DNA of 64,000 bases from Bradyrhizobium ivorense (GTDB taxonomy: Bacteria; Pseudomonadota; Alphaproteobacteria; Rhizobiales; Xanthobacteraceae), in contig NZ_CAADFC020000042.1 of assembly GCF_900696085.1 (NCBI RefSeq), positions 21,998 to 85,997 of the forward strand, written 5' to 3'. Below the pieces are notes generated by a model. It was given only the letters and a program-made list of their open reading frames with translations, was not told where the DNA came from and searched no databases. A program made the position numbers and the translations under genes. Positions 38,395-47,462 of the stretch are shown here, in pieces. How positions within the stretch are numbered: the stretch's first letter is position 1; each line of letters opens with the position of its first letter.

Positions 38395-39615
38395 ATGTCA
38401 TTTGAACGCAGCAATCTCACCCGCCGCCGCTTCATGAGCAATTTCGCCTTCGCCACCGGCGCGCTCGCCACCGGCGTCGGCAGCTGGGTGGTCCGGCCCG
38501 ACTGGGCCAACGCCGCCGAGGGCCCGATCAAGGTCGGCATCGCCACGGACCTGACCGGCCCGATCGCCTATGCCGGCAACGCCGACGCCAATGTCGCAAA
38601 AATGGTGATCAAGGAGATCAACGCCGGCGGCGGCCTGCTCGGCCGGCCGCTCGAGCTTTATGTCGAGGACACTGCGTCGAACGAATCGGTCGCGGTCGGC
38701 AACGTCCGCAAGCTGATCCAGCGCGACAAGGTCGACATGGTGCTGGGCGGCATCACCTCGTCGATGCGCAACGCGATCAAGGATCCGATCGTGGCGCGCG
38801 GCAAGACGCTCTACATCTATCCGCAGCTCTACGAGGGCAAGGAGTGCACGCCCTATCTGTTCTGCACCGGCCCGACGCCGGCGCAGCAATGCGACGAGTT
38901 CATCCCCTGGCTGATCAAGAACGGCGGCAAGAAGTTCGCGCTGCCGAGCGCCAACTATGTCTGGCCGCACACCCTCAACGTCTACGCCCGCAAGGTGATC
39001 GAATCCAACGGCGGCGAGGTGGTGTTCGAGGAATACTACCCGCTCGACCAGGTCGATTTCTCCGCCACCGTCAACCGCATCGTCTCCAACAAGGTCGACG
39101 TGGTCTTCAACACCGTGATCCCGCCCGGTGTCGGCCCGTTCTTCAAGCAGCTCTATGAAGCCGGCTTCCTGAAGAGCGGCGGGCGGCTCGCCTGCGTCTA
39201 CTATGACGAGAACACCCTCAACATCAATCAGGCCAACGAGATCGAGGGCCTCGCAAGCTGCCTCGACTATTTCAAGGTGCTGACCAAGGACGATCCGGTC
39301 AGCGCCAAGATCCAGGCGGCCTATGAGAAGGATTTTCCCGGCAACTTCCTGTTTGCCGCCGGCAGCGCCGCGACCGGCACCTATCGTGGCCTCAAGCTGT
39401 GGGAGGCGGCAGTCAAGGAAGCCGGCAAGGTCGATCGCGATGCGGTGGCGGCCGCGCTCGATCATGCCAAGATCGCGGAAGGGCCGGGTGGACCGGCCGA
39501 GATGGTGCCGGGCAAGCGGCACTGCAAGATGAACATGTACACCGCCGTCGCCAAGGCCGGGACCTACGAGGTCGTGGCGCGCAGCAACGGCCTGGTCGAT
39601 CCCAAGGAATGCTAA
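38395..39615 (+). CDS. ABC transporter substrate-binding protein, amide/urea type, Tat-exported
   Basis: A 406-residue binding protein of the FmdD/UrtA-like Peripla_BP_5 group. A twin-arginine-type signal is seen at the start (SNLTRRRFMSNFAFATGALATG), with a likely processing point near NAAEG. The mature part begins IKVGIATDLTGPIAYAGN. YPQLYEGKECTPYLFCTGPTPAQQ and YVWPHTLNVYARKVI match the amide- and urea-binding relatives. ATG 38395 fits the signal; the frame extends to 38338 inside the permease gene. It shares fold with the upstream AmiC-like protein, which lacks a signal, so the pair divides sensing and transport (inference). Confidence 0.9.
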   Translation: MSFERSNLTRRRFMSNFAFATGALATGVGSWVVRPDWANAAEGPIKVGIATDLTGPIAYAGNADANVAKMVIKEINAGGGLLGRPLELYVEDTASNESVAVGNVRKLIQRDKVDMVLGGITSSMRNAIKDPIVARGKTLYIYPQLYEGKECTPYLFCTGPTPAQQCDEFIPWLIKNGGKKFALPSANYVWPHTLNVYARKVIESNGGEVVFEEYYPLDQVDFSATVNRIVSNKVDVVFNTVIPPGVGPFFKQLYEAGFLKSGGRLACVYYDENTLNINQANEIEGLASCLDYFKVLTKDDPVSAKIQAAYEKDFPGNFLFAAGSAATGTYRGLKLWEAAVKEAGKVDRDAVAAALDHAKIAEGPGGPAEMVPGKRHCKMNMYTAVAKAGTYEVVARSNGLVDPKEC

Positions 39616-39647
39616 AACGGAAGGCTAACAGGAATGCCGAGCGCGTG

Positions 39648-40727
39648 ATGGGTGGAGCAAGGGAGGCCCTCGCCGAGGTCAGCGAGGGACCGGATGTGGT
39701 GACGGGTGAGACGGCGCCGGCCGCGGTTCCGGCGCGCTGGCCCGTGCCGGGATGGAACGTGCTGCCGATCGTGGAAGGGCTGGTGCTGCTGATCGCACTG
39801 GTCCTGCCATTCGTGCTGCAGGATTACCTTACCGTGTTCGCCACCCGCGTGGTGATCCTCGCGCTGTTTGCGCTGTCGTTCGATCTGGTGTGGGGCTATG
39901 CCGGCATCATGAGCTTCGGCCAGGCGCTGTTCTTCGGCGCCGCCGGCTACGGCGTCGCGCTCCTGGCGCGCGACCTCAACGTCACCTCGATCTTCCTGAT
40001 CCTCCCCGCAGGCACGCTGATCGGGCTCACCGCGGCGCTCCTGCTCGGCGGCTTCCTGCTGCTCGGGCGCTACCCGTCGAGCGTGATCTTCGTCTCGCTC
40101 GGCACGCTCACCGGCTCCTATGCGGCCGACCGGCTGGCGCGCGGCTGGTACTATCTCGGCGGCCAGAACGGCATCCCGTCGATCCCGCCGCTGTCGCTCG
40201 GCTCGATCGATATCTCGGAGGGCCCGGTCTACTACTACATGGCGCTCGGCATCCTCGTCGTCGTCTATCTGCTCTGCCGCTTCCTGGTGCGCTCGCAATT
40301 CGGCCTGGCGCTGGCAGGCTTGCGCGAGAACGAACAGCGCATCGCCTTCTTCGGCTACAAGGCGCAGCATCTGAAGGCGATCGTGTTCGCGATCGGCGGC
40401 ACCATCGCCGGCCTTGCCGGCAGCCTCTATGCCTTCCACGAGGGCTTCGTCTGGCCCAACATGCTGGGCGTCGTGTTCTCGACCCAGGTCGTGCTCTATG
40501 TGCTGTTCGGCGGCTCCGGCACGTTGATCGGCGCCGTGATCGGCACCGTCATCATCGAGGGCGTCAGCTTCTGGCTGTCGGACAATTACCGCGACGTCTG
40601 GCCGATCATCCTCGGCGTGCTGCTGTTGCTCGTCATCATGTTCCGCCCGCTCGGGCTGATCTCCTTCGTGCTCGGCGAGCGCGAGCGGGTCGGCACGTTC
40701 GGCAAAGCGCCGAAGGAGCGCCGCTAA
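39648..40727 (+). CDS. Branched-chain-type ABC transporter permease (LivM/UrtC-like)
   Basis: A permease of about 359 residues. After a hydrophilic N-terminal 45 residues it has about nine hydrophobic segments with the LivM signature ALFALSFDLVWGYAGIMSFGQALFFGAAGYGVAL. The conserved loop GLRENEQRIAFFGYKAQHLKAIVFAIGGTIAGLAGSLYAFHEGFV follows. The start is uncertain: ATG 39648 (MGGAREALAEV) is chosen, while ATG 39609 overlaps the preceding gene. Its TAA shares a base with the next ATG (TAATG). Confidence 0.88.
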   Translation: MGGAREALAEVSEGPDVVTGETAPAAVPARWPVPGWNVLPIVEGLVLLIALVLPFVLQDYLTVFATRVVILALFALSFDLVWGYAGIMSFGQALFFGAAGYGVALLARDLNVTSIFLILPAGTLIGLTAALLLGGFLLLGRYPSSVIFVSLGTLTGSYAADRLARGWYYLGGQNGIPSIPPLSLGSIDISEGPVYYYMALGILVVVYLLCRFLVRSQFGLALAGLRENEQRIAFFGYKAQHLKAIVFAIGGTIAGLAGSLYAFHEGFVWPNMLGVVFSTQVVLYVLFGGSGTLIGAVIGTVIIEGVSFWLSDNYRDVWPIILGVLLLLVIMFRPLGLISFVLGERERVGTFGKAPKERR

Positions 40728-41461
40728 TGCCGCTCCTTGAAGCCTCCGGCGTCAGCAAGGTGTTCGGCAAGCTCACCGCGCTCGACGGCGCCGCGCTCAC
40801 CGTCGGCGAGAACGAGTTTCACGGCCTGATCGGCCCGAACGGCTCGGGCAAGAGCACGCTGATGAAATGCGTCGCCGGCGCCGAGGTGCCGACCACGGGC
40901 AAGGTCTCGTTCATCAACACCGACATCACCGCGTTCACGCCGACCGAGCGCGCCCGCGCCGGCATGAGCCTGAAATTCCAGATCACCTCGGTGCTGCCGA
41001 CGCTGACGCTGTACGACAACATTTTGTTGGCGCTGCAGGCGCAGTGCTCGCTGATCGACCTGGTGTTCTCACGCACCCGCCGTGCCCTGCACGAGCAGGT
41101 CATGACGATGCTGACCCAGTTCCGCCTCGCCGACCGCGCCCATGACGCCGCGGCGACCCTGTCGCACGGCCAGCAGCAATGGCTGGAGATCGCGATGGCG
41201 CTCGCCGGCAAGCCGCGGCTGCTGCTGCTGGACGAGCCGACCGGCGGCATGAGCCTGGAGGAGCGCCGCGTCACCGGCGAATTGCTGCAGCCGATCAAGC
41301 AGCATTGCTCGCTGGTCATCGTCGAGCACGACCTCGATTTCATCCGCGACATCTGCGACCGCCTCACCGTGCTCGACCAGGGCAAGGTGCTGGCGTCGGG
41401 CACGGTGGCGGAAATCCAGAGCAACAAGAGCGTCCAGGAGATCTATCTGCGCCGTGCCTGA
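40727..41461 (+). CDS. ABC transporter ATP-binding protein (LivG/UrtD-like)
   Basis: A 244-residue ATPase: Walker A GPNGSGKST, Q-loop in SLKFQITSVLPTLTLYDN, signature LSHGQQQWLEIAMAL, Walker B LLLLDEPTGGMS and H-loop VEHDLDFI. The signature reads LSHGQ rather than LSGGQ, as in the UrtD/FmdF subgroup. Start and stop overlap both neighbours (one base and 8 bases), so it is tightly coupled within the transporter operon. Confidence 0.93.
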   Translation: MPLLEASGVSKVFGKLTALDGAALTVGENEFHGLIGPNGSGKSTLMKCVAGAEVPTTGKVSFINTDITAFTPTERARAGMSLKFQITSVLPTLTLYDNILLALQAQCSLIDLVFSRTRRALHEQVMTMLTQFRLADRAHDAAATLSHGQQQWLEIAMALAGKPRLLLLDEPTGGMSLEERRVTGELLQPIKQHCSLVIVEHDLDFIRDICDRLTVLDQGKVLASGTVAEIQSNKSVQEIYLRRA

Positions 41462-42155
41462 CCAGTCCTTCCTCGACATCAAACATCTCGCGGCCGGCTA
41501 TGGCCGCAGCCAGGTGCTGTTCGACGTCAATATCGGCATTCCCTGGCGCGGCGGCGTCGCGGTGCTCGGCCGCAACGGCGCCGGCAAGACCACGCTGATG
41601 AAGACCATCGTCGGCGAGCTCGCCAGCACCGGGGGCGAATTGACCTTCGACGGCCGCGACATCACCCGCAGCCGCACCGAGCAGCGCGTCCGCTCCGGCA
41701 TCGGCTACGTGCCGCAGGAGCATTCGGTGTTCGCCCGCCTTTCGGTGCGCGACAATCTCGCCGTCGGCTCGCTGTTCAACAGGGACACAAGCGCCGTCGA
41801 CCGCGTGCTGGCGATCTTCCCAAAACTCGGCCAACGCCTCGATCAGCCGGCCGGCACGCTATCCGGCGGCGAACGCAAGATGCTGGCGATCGGCCGCGCC
41901 ATGCTCGGCAATCCAAAACTCCTCCTGCTGGACGAACCGACCGAGGGCGTCTGGATCGGCGTCATCGAGGAGATCACCGAACGGCTGATCGAACTGGCAA
42001 AACAGATCGCCGTCGTGATCGTCGAGCAGCACCTCGACCTCGCACTCCGCGTCGCCGACTACGCCTACGTCCTCGACCGCGGCCGCGTCGCGCTGCAGGG
42101 CGAGGCGGGCAAGGTGCGCAACGATCCGGAGCTGCTGCGGTACCTGGCGCCGTAG
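41454..42155 (+). CDS. ABC transporter ATP-binding protein (LivF/UrtE-like)
   Basis: A 233-residue ATPase: Walker A GRNGAGKTT, signature LSGGERKMLAIGRAML, Walker B LLLLDEPTEGVWIGVIEEI and H-loop VEQHLDLAL. The GTG start at 41454 lies 8 bases inside the preceding gene. The DEPTEGVWIGVIEEI stretch is characteristic of UrtE-type subunits. It completes the transporter: two permeases, two ATPases, one binding protein. Confidence 0.92.
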   Translation: MPDQSFLDIKHLAAGYGRSQVLFDVNIGIPWRGGVAVLGRNGAGKTTLMKTIVGELASTGGELTFDGRDITRSRTEQRVRSGIGYVPQEHSVFARLSVRDNLAVGSLFNRDTSAVDRVLAIFPKLGQRLDQPAGTLSGGERKMLAIGRAMLGNPKLLLLDEPTEGVWIGVIEEITERLIELAKQIAVVIVEQHLDLALRVADYAYVLDRGRVALQGEAGKVRNDPELLRYLAP

Positions 42156-42161
42156 GTGGCG

Positions 42162-42590
42162 CTAGGCCAAACGCATCCTGCGTCGCAGATACCAGGCGGT
42201 TACCGAGCAGGTGATCCAGGCCAGCGACGCGGCGACGAACGCCACCGGGACGCTGCGGTCCACCGTCAGCGCGAAGGCAAGCGCAAAAGCCAGCATCCCG
42301 AACGCTCCGAGCGCTGCGCCGGCGGCATCGAGCGCGGCCGCTTGCCGCCCGCGCCGCTCGCCATCCATGCCTGCGTCGCGCTTGCGGCGGATTTCATGCT
42401 TCTCGATCAGGGTCGCGCTGGCGCAGAAGATGGCTGGAAGCGCGAGAAAGGCACCTCCGATATACGCGCCGCAGTAGCTGCTGATCACGCCGGTGAAGAC
42501 CGTTGCACCGCCGCCAAGCGCGAAGCGGATCAGATACTCGTACCAGCGGCCTTTCCTGAGCGAGGAGGTCGAGAAGCGGATCGGCGTCAT
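42162..42590 (-). CDS. DUF3147-like membrane protein
   Basis: A 142-residue protein with four hydrophobic segments. It begins MTPIRFSTSSLRKGRWYEYLIRFALGGGATVFTGVISSYCGAYIGGAFLALPAIFCASATLIEKHE. A charged loop (IRRKRDAGMDGERRGRQ) splits it before two more segments. The start resembles the shorter DUF3147 protein encoded just upstream, and its ATG overlaps that gene's stop (ATGA). Function is unknown. It converges with the ABC transporter operon only 6 bp away. Confidence 0.75.
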   Translation of the reverse strand: MTPIRFSTSSLRKGRWYEYLIRFALGGGATVFTGVISSYCGAYIGGAFLALPAIFCASATLIEKHEIRRKRDAGMDGERRGRQAAALDAAGAALGAFGMLAFALAFALTVDRSVPVAFVAASLAWITCSVTAWYLRRRMRLA

Positions 42591-42934
42591 GCCTGCGCTC
42601 CAGTGATGGTCAACAGACCGAAGACGGTCACCAGCCAGACGACAAGCGACAGCAATGTTGCAGGGATCGCGCGCAACCTTGCGCGAATGAGCAGTTGGCA
42701 GACGACGAAGCTGTAGACGGCGAGTGCAAGCGCGCCCGCGATCATCGCGCGGCTTTGCAGGCCGGCATAGTCGGCTCCGTGCTGGTACACTGCGATGCCG
42801 AGCGTCGCGAGCGCAACGGAGGGCGCAGCCCCGAGAAGGCCGGCGAAGCTCTTGGGACGCAGAACGTCGCCCAGCACCGCGAACAATGATACGACGACCC
42901 CGCCGAGCAGGAAGCGGACGACGTATTCGGTCAT
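42587..42934 (-). CDS. DUF3147-like small membrane protein
   Basis: A 115-residue protein with about four hydrophobic segments (TEYVVRFLLGGVVVSLFAVLGDVLRPKSFAGLLGAAPSVALATLGIAV). It overlaps both neighbours by ATGA, so it sits in the middle of a PAP2-DUF3147-DUF3147 operon. The pair may form a heteromer in the membrane (inference). Function is unknown. Confidence 0.8.
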   Translation of the reverse strand: MTEYVVRFLLGGVVVSLFAVLGDVLRPKSFAGLLGAAPSVALATLGIAVYQHGADYAGLQSRAMIAGALALAVYSFVVCQLLIRARLRAIPATLLSLVVWLVTVFGLLTITGAQA

Positions 42935-43551
42935 TGAGCTTTGCTCCGTGGCGTATCCCTGGCCGGATAGCCGGTCCACACGCGCAGGAGCCGCTCGAGG
43001 ACCACTCCAAGCGCGAATCCCGCCACGACGTCGCTTGCCCAATGCGCGAGGATCGCAACGCGCGTCAGCGAGAGGCCGACCGCAAGCGCCTGGATAGCGC
43101 GGCGGGCGTTCCCCGGCAGCGTCGCAGCCGCTGATGCCAGCGCCCCCATGTGCAGTGCATGGCCGGATGGGAATGCATCGTCACGCTTGCCCGAGATCGA
43201 GATTCCGTGGACGTGTCCCACGACGGTCAGGCGGTCTGGGCGGGTCTGGTTGAACAGTATTTTCAGGCCGTGTGGCAGGAGCGTCGCCGCGACCGCCACG
43301 AGCAGCGCGTGGTTGCCGGCGCACTGCAGCGAGGCGCTGCGTCCCCGTGAGGCGAGCCAGCCGGCTGCGGCGAGAACAAGCAGCACCTTCTCGTCGGCCC
43401 CCCATGTCACTCCGCGAGCAATTTCTTCCGGGACCGGCGCGGTGTGGCGGGCGATCGCGCGCGCGATCGTGGCATCCGTCGTGGTCGGGCGAACGGTGAT
43501 TGGGAAGGTCGACGCGTGTCTGCGTGCTCGAATTCCGGCTGGATTGCGCAT
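42931..43551 (-). CDS. PAP2-family phosphatase
   Basis: A 206-residue membrane phosphatase with the three PAP2 motifs: KILFNQTRPDR, PSGHALHMG, and SLTRVAILAHWASDVVAG. Enzymes of this family remove phosphate from lipids such as phosphatidic acid or undecaprenyl pyrophosphate. ATG 43551 (MRNPAGIRARRHAS) is chosen with GAAG just upstream; the frame stays open to a TTG at 43626. Its stop overlaps the ATG of the DUF3147 gene. Confidence 0.87.
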   Translation of the reverse strand: MRNPAGIRARRHASTFPITVRPTTTDATIARAIARHTAPVPEEIARGVTWGADEKVLLVLAAAGWLASRGRSASLQCAGNHALLVAVAATLLPHGLKILFNQTRPDRLTVVGHVHGISISGKRDDAFPSGHALHMGALASAAATLPGNARRAIQALAVGLSLTRVAILAHWASDVVAGFALGVVLERLLRVWTGYPARDTPRSKAQ

Positions 43552-43742
43552 GATCTTCAGAACCAAGGTCCATTCCAACGCGCAGAAAGCGGCGTGGGTC
43601 CTATTGGCTGGCCACCGGTGGAACAAAATGCAGCTCGACCCTCTTTAATTTTTCGCCCAGGTCGATCCCACGTGCGTTGCGGATGCAGCGCGTCAATCCT
43701 GGCGCGCGCGGGCAATTGGTGGCATTTCAAGGAGAGTTCTCA

Positions 43743-44443
43743 ATGACGGAGCCGGACGTTCGCAAAGGGATGCCGCCCGTCAAGCTTTCGCGCGACGAGT
43801 TTGAGAAGCGTTACCGCAACCGGTTTGCCGATCCGGTCTTTCAATCCATGCAGAAGGAACTTGCGACGATCATTGCCGGAGCCTGGGACGCCTATCGTCA
43901 TTCGCGCAAGGCGCCGGTTACGCGCAAGGCCGGGCCGGGTTTTGCGGATCCCGACTACGACGTTGCGGTCGATTGGCTTTCCGCACGCGATGCCATCCAT
44001 GAGGCGCAGTGCCGTCACGACGACCGAAACGGACAGCGGCATATCCTGCTGATCAACGGCTCCTCGCGCAGCGAGCATACCTGTCCAGGCGAGATGTCGA
44101 AGAGCTGGCGCATGGTCGAGATCGGCGAGTCCCGCTTTCGCGAGATCGGCATTTTGGGATCGTGGTCCACGGTGACAGCATTGGCGCAGAGACGTGCCGC
44201 CGCCTTCTTGCGGACTGGCTGACCGATATGGAGCTGATATCGGCCGGCGGCATGGCGGTGGCGGATCGCTACATCGGCTACATGAAGCCCTACGCGACAT
44301 CGCATCGGGACTTCGACGCAGACGAAGCCTTCCGGCACCAGGTGTTGAATGTCGCTCAGGCCCTTGGTGCCGCCGTCAAGCTTGCGTGCGCGGGGCATCT
44401 GGAAGACCCTGGAAAAGGGCTCAAGGACCCGCAGCCGAAGTAG
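43743..44443 (+). pseudogene. Flavodoxin-family NAD(P)H-dependent reductase, internal deletion and frameshift
   Basis: Two frames read as the start and end of one protein. Frame one (ATG 43743) gives MTEPDVRKGMPPVKLSRDEFEKRY through HILLINGSSRSEHTCPGEMSKSWRMVEIGESRF. From about 44150 a second frame continues FGIVVHGDSIGAETCRRLLADWLTDMELISAGGMAVADRYIGYMKPYATSHRDFDADEAF to a stop at 44443. Compared with intact relatives as I recall them, roughly 100 residues between these parts, including the CxxC-bearing middle, are gone and the frame shifts at the join. The FMN-loop start and dimer end remain, but the protein should be dead. Confidence 0.75.
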
Positions 44444-44599
44444 TCGGGTCCCTCCCAAGGAACGAAGCGCAACTTGAGCTCACGTTGCAGGAAAGTATTC
44501 GAAAGCCACGGAATGTAGCCGTCCCCCGTCCAACTTTCTCGGAGGGCGCTGGAGCAGATTGGACAACGGTATATTGGCCCGCCGCCACGGTTGCGCGGA

Positions 44600-44620
44600 A
44601 AGGCGCGACCGTCGCGCCTT
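44600..44620 (-). terminator. Hairpin at the L,D-transpeptidase stop
   Basis: AAGGCGCGA at 44600-44608 pairs with TCGCGCCTT at 44612-44620 around a 3-base loop. On the minus strand it begins at the stop codon and is followed by TTCC. The rest of the 175-bp gap shows nothing. Confidence 0.6.
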
Positions 44621-46142
44621 ACTTCATCGCCGAGAAGCGATTGTCGAACGAGTTCGACTGCACCACCGGGGCGGCGCCGGCGAGCTGGCTGTTCGCGGCG
44701 GCTGGGGCCGGCGCAGCTGCGGCGGTGTCGGTGAGGGAGGGCTTCAGCGCCGGCTTGGCGGCCTGCTTCGGCTCGACCTTCGGGGCGACGCGGACCACCG
44801 ATTGCGGCTTGGCTTCGGCGACCTTGGGCTTTGCCGGTGCCGCGGCAGCCGCCTTCGGGGCGGAGGCTGCGGCCGGGGTCGCGTCGGCAGCGGCGCTGCC
44901 GCCGAGGCCGACCTTGCGGGCGAAGCTCGAGAAGAAGCCTTCGGACTTCTCGGCCGGCGCCGCCGAGGCGACGCGGGTCGAGGAGGTCGTCGCCACCGCC
45001 GGCGGCTCCTCAGGCTGCGGGACCGCCGCCAAGACCGGCTTCGGCGGATTGACCGTGCCGGGGATGGTGCCGGGGGCGCGGGCCAGCACCAGCGACTGCA
45101 GGTTCTGGCTGTCGCCGCCCTCGGACAGGCCGGTATTTCCTTCCGGAATCTTGGAGGCGAAGATCGCGTTCATGCCGCCGTCGACGCCGGTATTCATCCG
45201 CGCCATCGGCGTGCCCTTGGAGATCAGCTTGGCCACCTCGGCGGCGTCCTTCTGCTCCTTCTCGCGCACGGCGCTCGCGATCTCCTCGGGGACCACATAG
45301 GCCGGGCACTTCGCGGAAGCCTCGAACACCGGATCGCGGGTCGCGTTCGGCGGCCTGGCCGCGTCGAACACGTACTTCTTCTCGCAGAAGTCGACCTTCG
45401 GCTCCTGCCTCGTCACCTCGAAATGATCATAGCCTTCCTTGATCATCTTCCAGAAAGGCATGTTCGGATTGTTGCGGTGCTTGGCCATGTTCACCGGGGT
45501 CATCCGGAACGGATAGGCCTGCAGCTGGAACGCCTTCTGGCCGCCGAAGAAGGACTCGCGGCCGAGCGAATAGATTTCCGCGATCTGCTCGTCGGTCATC
45601 GCGTAGCAGCCGCGGGACGAGCAGTCGCCATGCACCATCAACTGCGAACCGGTGCGGCCGAGCGCCTTGTCGAAGGCGTTGGGATAGCCGGTGTTGAACG
45701 ACAGGTAATAGGCCGACTGCGGGTTCATCTGGCTCGGGTTGATCGAATAGAACCCCTCGGGCGCCTGGCGGTCGCCTTCCCGGATCTTCGGGCCGAGATC
45801 GCCCGACCAGCGGCAGATCGGATAGGTCTTCAGCAGCGCCATGCGGCCGGAGCGGTCCTGCTTCCAGACCTCGAGCTCGGCCTCCTGCTTGAACAGCCGC
45901 ACCAGCATCGGCGACTGCAGGTCCATGTCCTTTTCGGCCATGGCGGCGATCAGCTTCGGCGGCACCGGCTGGTTGGCCTTGGCGTTCTGTGCGAGCGAGA
46001 TCTGGTCGCTGTCACAACCGGCGAGCAGCACGCTCGCGGCCAGAGCCGCGGAAGCGAGAAGCGCGCGTACGAGCGTGCGATGAATCAAGTCCGAGCTCCA
46101 CACCCACCGGGCGATTGTTCGCGACCCCAACACGGCGAACAT
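44619..46142 (-). CDS. Lipoprotein L,D-transpeptidase (YkuD family)
   Basis: A 507-residue protein with a lipoprotein signal ending in LLAGC (ASAALAASVLLAGCDSDQ). The YkuD catalytic domain lies at about residues 80-250: KTYPICRWSGDLGPKIREGDRQAPEGFYSI, then the active site HGDCSSRGCYAMTDEQIAEIY, where the second Cys region carries the nucleophile. The last 180 residues are a low-complexity Ala/Pro/Lys tail. It probably forms 3-3 peptidoglycan cross-links or attaches proteins to the wall at the outer membrane. ATG 46142 starts before a basic region; a later GTG is possible. Confidence 0.9.
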   Translation of the reverse strand: MFAVLGSRTIARWVWSSDLIHRTLVRALLASAALAASVLLAGCDSDQISLAQNAKANQPVPPKLIAAMAEKDMDLQSPMLVRLFKQEAELEVWKQDRSGRMALLKTYPICRWSGDLGPKIREGDRQAPEGFYSINPSQMNPQSAYYLSFNTGYPNAFDKALGRTGSQLMVHGDCSSRGCYAMTDEQIAEIYSLGRESFFGGQKAFQLQAYPFRMTPVNMAKHRNNPNMPFWKMIKEGYDHFEVTRQEPKVDFCEKKYVFDAARPPNATRDPVFEASAKCPAYVVPEEIASAVREKEQKDAAEVAKLISKGTPMARMNTGVDGGMNAIFASKIPEGNTGLSEGGDSQNLQSLVLARAPGTIPGTVNPPKPVLAAVPQPEEPPAVATTSSTRVASAAPAEKSEGFFSSFARKVGLGGSAAADATPAAASAPKAAAAAPAKPKVAEAKPQSVVRVAPKVEPKQAAKPALKPSLTDTAAAAPAPAAANSQLAGAAPVVQSNSFDNRFSAMK

Positions 46143-46318
46143 GCCCTGAAGCCATTGTCTAAAATATTAGCCTTCGACACCCCCGGCCCGCAACTCGAAC
46201 AGGGCCGACGCGCCCTCACGGTAGCAGGCATGGTTCAAGGAACGTTAAAGACCGGTCTCGGGGCCCAATTGAGGCCAAATTGCCCGATTTGGACGAAAAA
46301 TCGGGCGTTTTGGGCGGG

Positions 46319-47281
46319 TCAACCGAGCTTGCGGCCGATGTCGAGGAATTTCTGACGGCGCTGTTTGCGAATCGCGTCCGGATCAAGATTTCGTAGGTCG
46401 TTGAAGGCCTGGGCGATCGCATCACCGGTCGTCGCGATCATCGCCGCCGCGTCGCGGTGGGCGCCGCCGGCCGGCTCCTTGATGATCTGGTCGATCACGC
46501 CGAAGCGCAGCATGTCCTGCGCCGTGATCTTCATGCTGTTGGCGGCTTCCTGCGCCTTGGTGCCGTCGCGCCACAGGATCGAGGACGCCGCCTCCGGCGA
46601 GATGACGCTGTAGATCGCATGCTCCAGCATCAGCACCCGATTGGCGGTGGTGATGGCGATGGCGCCGCCGGACATGCCCTCGCCGGTGACGATCGCGACA
46701 TTGGGCACGCCGAGCGACAGGCAGGCGTCGGTCGAGCGCGCGATCGCCTCGGCTTGGCCGCGCTCCTCGGCGCCGATGCCGGGATAGGCGCCGGCCGAAT
46801 CGACGATCGACAGCACCGGGATGCCGAAGCGGTCGGCCATTTCCATCAGCCGCACCGCCTTGCGGTACCCTTCCGGCCGCGCCATGCCGAAATTGTGCTT
46901 GATACGGCTGTCGGTGGTGGCGCCCTTCTCCTGGCCGACCACGCAGATGCTCTCGCCGCGGAAGCGGCCGAAGCCGCCGATCAGGGCCTCGTCGTCGGCG
47001 AATTTGCGGTCGCCGGCCATCGGGGTGAACTCGGTCATCAGCCCGGTGATGAAGTCGGTGAAATGCGGCCGCTGCGGATGCCGCGCCACCAGCGTCTTCT
47101 GCCACGGCGTCAGATTGGCATAGAGCTCGGTCAGCGCCTGCGCCGCCTTGTCCTCGATCCGCGCGACCTCGTCGCCGATGTCGCTGCCCGAAGCGGCAAG
47201 CGCCCGCAATTCGTCGATCTTGGATTCAAGCTCGGCGACGGGTTTTTCGAAGTCGAGATAGCTGCGCATCGGTTCGGGCAT
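46319..47281 (-). CDS. accA: Acetyl-CoA carboxylase carboxyltransferase subunit alpha
   Basis: A 320-residue alpha subunit of the carboxyltransferase that makes malonyl-CoA, the first step of fatty acid synthesis. Family motifs include YLDFEKPVAELESKIDELR, DFITGLMTEFTPMAGDRKFADDEALIGG, GMARPEGYRKAVRLMEMADRFGIPVLSIVDSAGAYPGIGAEERGQAEAIA and GEGMSGGAIAI. ATG 47281 (MPEPMRSYL) matches the usual start; the frame extends to 47386. AccD is not in the window. It precedes the L,D-transpeptidase gene on the same strand. Confidence 0.97.
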   Translation of the reverse strand: MPEPMRSYLDFEKPVAELESKIDELRALAASGSDIGDEVARIEDKAAQALTELYANLTPWQKTLVARHPQRPHFTDFITGLMTEFTPMAGDRKFADDEALIGGFGRFRGESICVVGQEKGATTDSRIKHNFGMARPEGYRKAVRLMEMADRFGIPVLSIVDSAGAYPGIGAEERGQAEAIARSTDACLSLGVPNVAIVTGEGMSGGAIAITTANRVLMLEHAIYSVISPEAASSILWRDGTKAQEAANSMKITAQDMLRFGVIDQIIKEPAGGAHRDAAAMIATTGDAIAQAFNDLRNLDPDAIRKQRRQKFLDIGRKLG

Positions 47282-47462
47282 CACGTCAATATAGGGAGGA
47301 AGGGAGCGCGGGGCGAAGCGGTTTTGGCGTCGGGTAGAGAAGTTTTGATACTTCAATTGGTTAACGCGCGTTCGGCGCGAACGCACGCTTCATCGCGAGC
47401 AGGCCACGCTCTTTCTGCGGAGACGGCGCGGAAGTCAAGGCGGCTCGTCGCCGTAGCCGGCG

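Noticed and set aside
38844..39158. Short frames inside the binding-protein gene
   Set aside because: Out-of-frame shadows; the gene is continuous with clear family motifs.
44194..45300. Plus-strand frame running from the flavodoxin remnant into the L,D-transpeptidase region
   Set aside because: It is antisense to the L,D-transpeptidase tail and low complexity; the remnant reads in a different frame.
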